This document shows, piece by piece, positions 59,752 to 64,000 of a stretch of 64,000 nt of DNA (position 1 is its first letter; each line of letters begins with the position of its first letter). This DNA is from Claveliimonas intestinigallinarum (GTDB lineage Bacteria; Bacillota; Clostridia; Lachnospirales; Lachnospiraceae). The translations under genes were made by a program, and so were the position numbers. The stretch is from contig DXED01000030.1 in NCBI GenBank assembly GCA_019115145.1, forward strand, positions 186,001 through 250,000, given 5' to 3'. The notes under the pieces are model-generated. The model was given only the letters and a program-made list of their open reading frames with translations, was not told the DNA's origin and searched no databases.

Positions 59752-61062
59752 ATGAGACGAAAAATACAGCGGAGCATGATCCTTGTTATTGCGGCCACGC
59801 TCCTGGTCTCCATGGCCCTCCTGACGTTTGTCGTGTACAGGCAGAACGTGGGGCTGATGGAGGAGGAAGCAAGGCAGGAGGCAGGGTATATCTGTGCGGC
59901 GATAGAGGCGTCCGGGTCCGCATATCTGGAGGAGATGGATGCCCAGCAGGAGGAGACCAGGGTCACCTGGATCGGCAGTGACGGAGATGTCCTGTATGAT
60001 TCCTCAGAGGGACAGGAGGATATGGAGAACCACGCGGACCGGCCGGAGGTGCGGGAGGCGTTCCAAAGCGGAGCGGGACAGGACATACGCGAGTCCGATA
60101 CGCTGGGCAGACAGATGTTTTACTATGCGCAGCGTCTCTCGGACGGCTCGGTCCTCCGGGTCTCAAAAACAATCTCCAGCGCTCTTGGCTCGGCGCTGCA
60201 GATCCTGCCGGGAATGGCAGTGATAGCAGTGCTGATGGTAGGCCTGGCCTGGATGCTGTCAAAATGGCAGGTGTCAAAGCTGATAGAACCTATCAATAAA
60301 CTGGATCTGGAACATCCCCTGGAAAATGATGTTTATGAGGAATTGACTCCATTGTTAGAAAGTATGGACAAGCAAAATAAGGAAAAAGAAGCAATTGCAA
60401 ATATGAGAAAGGAGTTTTCGGCAAATGTTTCTCATGAGCTGAAAACGCCGCTCACGTCCATTTCCGGATATGCGGAGATCATGATGAACGGGCTCGTCAG
60501 GCCCGAGGATGTGCGCGGATTTTCCGAGAGGATCTACAATGAGGCCAGCCGCCTTATCGTGCTCATTGAGGATATCATCCGGCTCTCCAAGCTGGATGAA
60601 GGCGGCGGTGAGGTCGAGAAGGAAGAGGTTGATCTCTATGCCCTCACAAGAGAGGTGTGCTCGCGTCTGGCCCACAAGGCGGAGAAGCACAGTGTACATG
60701 TGGAGGTGTCCGGGGAGCCGGTCAGCATCGTGGGTATACGCCAGGTTCTCAACGAGATGATCTACAATATCTGTGAGAACGCGATCAAGTACAATAAACC
60801 CGGCGGAAAGGTGGACGTCTGGGTGGGGAGCACTCTGAAGGGAGTGAAGGTGATCGTCACTGACACTGGTATAGGCATACCGGAGGACCAGCAGGAACGG
60901 ATATTCGAGCGCTTCTACAGGGTGGACAAGAGCCACTCCAAGGAGACCGGAGGCACGGGACTGGGGCTTTCCATTGTCAAGCACGGAGCTATTCTCCACA
61001 ATGCCTCCATCCATGTGGACAGCAGCCTGGGAAAGGGTACCAGGATGGAGCTTACATTCTGA
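59752..61062 (+). CDS. phoR: PhoR-type sensor histidine kinase
   Basis: A 436-residue kinase with two transmembrane helices (about 8-27 and 160-178) flanking an extracytoplasmic domain of about 130 residues. Then come a linker, HisKA with H228 in FSANVSHELKTPLTSISGYA, and the ATPase domain (NMIYNICENAIKYNKPGG-like N box, DTGIGIPEDQQERIFERFYR, GGTGLGLSIVKHG). No PAS domain is evident. It pairs with the adjacent regulator for phosphate sensing. Confidence 0.92.
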   Translation: MRRKIQRSMILVIAATLLVSMALLTFVVYRQNVGLMEEEARQEAGYICAAIEASGSAYLEEMDAQQEETRVTWIGSDGDVLYDSSEGQEDMENHADRPEVREAFQSGAGQDIRESDTLGRQMFYYAQRLSDGSVLRVSKTISSALGSALQILPGMAVIAVLMVGLAWMLSKWQVSKLIEPINKLDLEHPLENDVYEELTPLLESMDKQNKEKEAIANMRKEFSANVSHELKTPLTSISGYAEIMMNGLVRPEDVRGFSERIYNEASRLIVLIEDIIRLSKLDEGGGEVEKEEVDLYALTREVCSRLAHKAEKHSVHVEVSGEPVSIVGIRQVLNEMIYNICENAIKYNKPGGKVDVWVGSTLKGVKVIVTDTGIGIPEDQQERIFERFYRVDKSHSKETGGTGLGLSIVKHGAILHNASIHVDSSLGKGTRMELTF

Positions 61063-61080
61063 ACAGCCGGAAAAGTACGA

Positions 61081-61107
61081 GGGACAGGGAAAGGCCTGTC
61101 CCTTTTT
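61081..61107 (+). terminator. Terminator of the pst-pho operon
   Basis: GGGACAGG (61081-61088) pairs with CCTGTCCC (61095-61102), followed by TTTTT. Confidence 0.88.
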
Positions 61108-61170
61108 GTGTAAATTGCCGCTATGCTGCGAAAAATACGTCAAAAATTCAGCATACACAGAAGGATAAGT

Positions 61171-61291
61171 ATGGTATAATAACCACAGCGTGGTTATTAT
61201 ACCTGCGCATAGAGCGGTTTCTGCGGAACCGCAGAAATCCGCCGCGCATCTGCCGGAGGCCCATGGCCGCCGTGCGGCCATGGTATAATAA
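61171..61291. repeat. Palindrome-rich element with 12-bp terminal direct repeats before fprA
   Basis: ATGGTATAATAA occurs at 61171-61182 and again at 61280-61291. Between them are three stems: a perfect 14-bp palindrome GGTATAATAACCAC/GTGGTTATTATACC (61173-61203), a second stem with arms GCGGTTTCTGCGG and CCGCAGAAATCCGC (61214-61242) and a perfect CCATGGCCGC/GCGGCCATGG (61261-61283). Both direct repeats contain an extended -10 (TGGTATAAT). It may be a mobile palindromic repeat, a tandem promoter with operator, or a structured RNA. Confidence 0.65.
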
Positions 61292-61331
61292 AGTGGCAAA
61301 AAAACGGATAGATAAACAGGAGGTTTAGTAT

Positions 61332-62552
61332 ATGCAGATCACAAGAAAGGTAACAAACGACATTACATGGGTTGGCTGCAATGACAGAAGACTGGCTCTC
61401 TTTGAGAACCTGTTTCCCATTCCCCGCGGAGTCTCCTACAATTCTTATCTCATCCAGGATGAGAAGACTGTCCTGATGGATACAGTTGACAGCAGCGCAT
61501 CCCAGCAGTTCCTTGAGAATGTGGCCTATGCCCTGAAGGGGCGAGACCTCGATTACCTTATCGTGCAGCACATGGAGCCGGACCACTGCGGGACGATCGT
61601 GGAGGTCATGAGGACCTATCCCCGGGCAAAGGTGGTGGGCAGTGTCAAGGCACTCCAGATGATCGGCCAGTTTTACGATGTCAGCGGTTTCGACGCTGAA
61701 GAGCGGATGATGGCTGTAAAGGAGGGCGATACATTGGCCACAGGGGAGCACACCCTCCATTTTCTCATGGCGCCCATGGTACACTGGCCGGAGGTCATGG
61801 TTACCTATGACGAGAAGGACAAGGCCCTCTTTTCGGCGGATGCCTTTGGCACCTTCGGTGCGCTGAACGGAAAGCTTTTCAGCGATGAGGTGGACTTTGA
61901 GGGGGAGTGGCTGCCGGATGCCAGGAGATATTACGCAAATATCGTGGGCAAATATGGTGTCCAGGTGCAGGCTCTCCTGAAGAAGGCGGCAGCTGTGGAT
62001 ATCCAGATGATCTGCCCCCTTCACGGACCGGTGTGGAGGAGCGATCTGTCCTGGTTCATGGACAAGTATGACAAGTGGAGCCGGTATGAGCCGGAGGACA
62101 GGGCTGTGGTCATCATCTACGGCTCCATCTATGGCAATACAGAGAACGCGGCGGACGCGCTTGCCTCCCGCCTGACAGAAAAGGGCGTGAAGGACGTGAA
62201 GATGTACGATGTGTCCCGGACCCATGTGTCTGAGCTCATTGCGGAGATCTTCCGGTGCAGCCATTTGGTACTGGCCTGCTCCACCTACAACGGGGGCATC
62301 TACCCGCCTATGGCAGACCTGCTGGAGGACATGAAGGCCCTCTCTGTGCAGAACAAGACAGTGGCCCTCATGGAAAACGGAACCTGGGCGGCAGCCTCCG
62401 GGCGCCTGATCACAGCAAAGCTGGAGGAGATGAAGAACATCACTTTGCTGGACACAAAGATTTCCATCAAATCCGCTCTCCAGAACGGCAGGGAGACAGA
62501 GCTGGATGCCTTTGCGCAGCAGATCGTGGAGGAGATGCAGGATGGAGAGTAA
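61332..62552 (+). CDS. fprA: Flavodiiron protein (A-type flavoprotein, FprA)
   Basis: A 406-residue oxygen- or NO-reducing flavodiiron protein. The beta-lactamase-like diiron domain carries HMEPDHCG (first H-x-E-x-D-H motif) with further ligands near MVHWPEVMVTYDE, the aspartate of LFSADAFGTFGAL and CPLHGPVW. The C-terminal flavodoxin domain starts near residue 255 (VVIIYGSIYGNTENAADALA) and binds FMN. It protects anaerobes by reducing O2 to water or NO to N2O; which one cannot be read. AGGAGG precedes ATG 61332. A 121-bp palindromic element lies just upstream. Confidence 0.95.
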   Translation: MQITRKVTNDITWVGCNDRRLALFENLFPIPRGVSYNSYLIQDEKTVLMDTVDSSASQQFLENVAYALKGRDLDYLIVQHMEPDHCGTIVEVMRTYPRAKVVGSVKALQMIGQFYDVSGFDAEERMMAVKEGDTLATGEHTLHFLMAPMVHWPEVMVTYDEKDKALFSADAFGTFGALNGKLFSDEVDFEGEWLPDARRYYANIVGKYGVQVQALLKKAAAVDIQMICPLHGPVWRSDLSWFMDKYDKWSRYEPEDRAVVIIYGSIYGNTENAADALASRLTEKGVKDVKMYDVSRTHVSELIAEIFRCSHLVLACSTYNGGIYPPMADLLEDMKALSVQNKTVALMENGTWAAASGRLITAKLEEMKNITLLDTKISIKSALQNGRETELDAFAQQIVEEMQDGE

Positions 62553-62787
62553 AGTGGTAGTGGTCAGCATCATTGTCAGGGATGAGGAGGCCGCAGCGGC
62601 GGTGAATGAGCTGCTCCACGAATACAGGCAGTACATTGTTGGCAGGATGGGCATTCCCTACCGCCAGAGAAATGTGTCTATCATCAGTGTGGTGATGGAC
62701 GCGCCGGGAGAGGTGGCCAGCGCGCTCTCCGGCAAGCTTGGCATGCAGCCTGGTGTGACGGCAAAGACGCTGACGGCGAAGGTGTAA
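62542..62787 (+). CDS. TM1266-like iron-only hydrogenase system putative regulator
   Basis: An 81-residue ACT-like ferredoxin-fold protein: VVVVSIIVRDEEAAAAVNEL, YIVGRMGIPYRQRNVSIISV and VMDAPGEVASALSGKLGMQP. These match the TM1266 group, often associated with [FeFe]-hydrogenase genes, though none is visible here. ATG 62542 overlaps the fprA stop, so it is translated with fprA. It may sense a ligand or redox state for the flavodiiron system (inference). Confidence 0.83.
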   Translation: MESKVVVVSIIVRDEEAAAAVNELLHEYRQYIVGRMGIPYRQRNVSIISVVMDAPGEVASALSGKLGMQPGVTAKTLTAKV

Positions 62788-62987
62788 ATCAAAGTTGTTT
62801 TCCAATGGCGGGAGCTTTTCAGGCGCCCCGGAGCGGTCTCCGGGGATGGCTGGCGGGCTTCCGCTTTTTCGTCTTCAGCGGCGCTTTTTGCCGAGGCTGG
62901 TTTTCATGGGCAGCGCACTTCTAAAACAGGCAGTTACGGCCGTATATATGAAACGAGAAGGTCTGCGGCAGGAGGCAGAGGCGTGCT

Positions 62988-63830
62988 ATGAGATTTTCGA
63001 AAATGCAGGGCACGGGAAATGACTATATCTATGTAAATTGTCTGGAGGAGACGGTCAATGAGCCGGATATCCTTGCCAGGCGACTGAGCAACCGGCATTT
63101 TGGGGTGGGGGCGGACGGCCTCATTCTGATCCGCCCTTCCAGAAGAGCGGATTTTGCTATGGAGATGTACAATGCGGATGGCTCCCGGGGAGAGATGTGC
63201 GGGAACGGGATCCGCTGTCTGGGGAAATACGTCTACGACAGAGGGCTGACAGATAAGAGAGAGCTGGACATCCAGACCGGGGCAGGCATCCGGCATCTGC
63301 GGCTGTTTGCGGGGGAGGAGGTTCCGGCAGGCGGGGAGATCCGCATGGTGGAGGTGAATATGGGAAAGCCGGTGCTGGAGGCGGACCAGGTGCCTGCCAT
63401 CTCGGAGCACACCTGCATGATACGCGAGCCTGTGCGGGTTGGCGGTGTGGAGTACCCGATGACCGCCATCTCCATGGGAAATCCCCACGCGGTCATTTTT
63501 ACAGGCCGTGTGAGAGGGCTGGATCTGCAGCGTTTGGGTCCGCCCATAGAATATCACGGCCGCTTTCCCAGGCGGGTGAATGTGGAGTTTGCCCAGGTGG
63601 AGGATCGGGGGACTGTCAGGGTGCGGGTGTGGGAGAGGGGGAGCGGTGAGACCCTGTCCTGCGGCACCGGTGCCTGCGCGGTTCTTGCGGCAGGCGTATT
63701 AAATGACTTGACAGACCGCCAGGTTACGGTAAAATTAATAGGAGGAGACCTGTTGGCACAGTGGCGGGAGGATACCGGCGAAATTTTGCTGACAGGGCCC
63801 GCTGTCCACGTGTTTGACGGCGAGGTATAA
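62988..63830 (+). CDS. dapF: Diaminopimelate epimerase
   Basis: A 280-residue enzyme that converts LL- to meso-diaminopimelate for lysine and peptidoglycan synthesis. The two active-site cysteines are C71 in GEMCGNGIRCLGKYV and C225 in ETLSCGTGACAVLAAGV. Other marks are MQGTGNDYIYV and AISMGNPHAVIF. AGAGG lies six bases before ATG 62988. It is followed by dapL, consistent with the aminotransferase variant of the lysine pathway. The 200 bases before it hold only a CCCCGGAG/CTCCGGGG stem (62824-62843). Confidence 0.96.
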   Translation: MRFSKMQGTGNDYIYVNCLEETVNEPDILARRLSNRHFGVGADGLILIRPSRRADFAMEMYNADGSRGEMCGNGIRCLGKYVYDRGLTDKRELDIQTGAGIRHLRLFAGEEVPAGGEIRMVEVNMGKPVLEADQVPAISEHTCMIREPVRVGGVEYPMTAISMGNPHAVIFTGRVRGLDLQRLGPPIEYHGRFPRRVNVEFAQVEDRGTVRVRVWERGSGETLSCGTGACAVLAAGVLNDLTDRQVTVKLIGGDLLAQWREDTGEILLTGPAVHVFDGEV

Positions 63831-63861
63831 AACATAGTAAAAGATAAGGAGAATACAAGAG

Positions 63862-64000
63862 ATGTTCAAAGTAAATGAAGATTATCTGAAACTGCCCGGC
63901 AGCTATCTTTTCTCTACTATCGGGAAAAAAGTGGCGGCCTACCAGGAGGCAAATCCTGAGAAATCCATCATCCGCCTTGGTATCGGCGATGTGACCCAGC
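63862..64000 (+). CDS. dapL: LL-diaminopimelate aminotransferase, N-terminal part (cut by window edge)
   Basis: Only 46 codons are visible. The sequence FKVNEDYLKLPGSYLFSTIG followed by KKVAAYQEANPEKSIIRLGI and GDVTQ is the characteristic start of DapL, a PLP-dependent aminotransferase that makes LL-diaminopimelate directly from tetrahydrodipicolinate. ATG 63862 follows AAGGAG. Its coupling to dapF supports the assignment. Confidence 0.9.
   Translation, partial: MFKVNEDYLKLPGSYLFSTIGKKVAAYQEANPEKSIIRLGIGDVTQ

Noticed and set aside
61197..62654. A 485-codon minus-strand frame over fprA
   Set aside because: It is antisense to a well-supported flavodiiron protein and shows no domain.
62795..63022. 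75-codon plus-strand frame between the TM1266-like gene and dapF
   Set aside because: It overlaps the dapF start in another frame, has no SD and no recognisable features.

Overview
The window reads as chromosomal DNA of an anaerobic, endospore-forming Clostridia, most likely Lachnospiraceae. The evidence is a G+C-rich Gram-positive gene set with strong GGAGG ribosome binding sites, a spoIIAA-spoIIAB-sigF-spoVA sporulation block, a valine T-box leader on valS, dapF followed by an LL-diaminopimelate aminotransferase, a flavodiiron oxygen reductase, and many small regulators. There is no IS element, prophage, CRISPR array or rRNA. One tRNA gene is present, tRNA-Ala(CGC).

Layout. 1-6.9 kb: start of gdhA, an Lrp/AsnC regulator with an attenuator-like leader, an Rrf2 regulator divergent from a flavodoxin-ferredoxin protein, GNAT and TetR genes, then tex and a MerR regulator. 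7.2-14.5 kb: an esterase plus CitMHS transporter pair, a YoaK membrane protein, LysR, a lone holin-like gene, tRNA-Ala, an HD protein, a carbamate kinase and an XRE plus membrane protein pair. 14.6-21 kb: a Nat-type ABC exporter, ymxH, nrdR, a one-chain ThrE exporter, truA, exodeoxyribonuclease III and an isochorismatase-like hydrolase. 21-34 kb is accessory in character: SDR, MFS/AraC pair, a small alarmone hydrolase, peroxiredoxin, two XRE regulators (one with a membrane anchor), a decayed alkD, DUF1835, an Rpn-type nuclease, GNAT, a frameshifted Crp/Fnr gene, and a DUF1848 plus zinc-macrodomain pair.

34-47 kb: DnaA-box motifs, T-box and valS, an LTA-synthase-like sulfatase, folC, a 47-residue ORF and a TPR protein. 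These are followed by spoIIAA-spoIIAB-sigF and then, behind a good sigma-G-type promoter, a small membrane protein and spoVAA-AB-AC-AD-AE. 47-51 kb: a MacB-like exporter built as three overlapping genes (ATPase, secreted CARDB-like protein, permease). 51-64 kb: a cysteine hydrolase, cobalamin adenosyltransferase, a RelQ-type alarmone synthetase, YitT, the complete pstSCAB-phoU-phoBR phosphate regulon with a Pho-box-like promoter, fprA with a TM1266-like partner, dapF and the start of dapL.

The points most worth following are: a PstS whose two halves appear in circularly permuted order; a 121-bp palindrome-rich element flanked by 12-bp direct repeats in front of fprA; the DUF1848 (radical-SAM-like cysteine motif) plus Zn-macrodomain operon; the three-gene overlapping MacB/CARDB exporter; two frameshifted genes whose lesions sit in short repeats; and paired palindromic operators at the Rrf2/flavodoxin-ferredoxin promoter. 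No complete new defence or mobile system is visible. All family assignments were made by reading translations by eye, without database searches.
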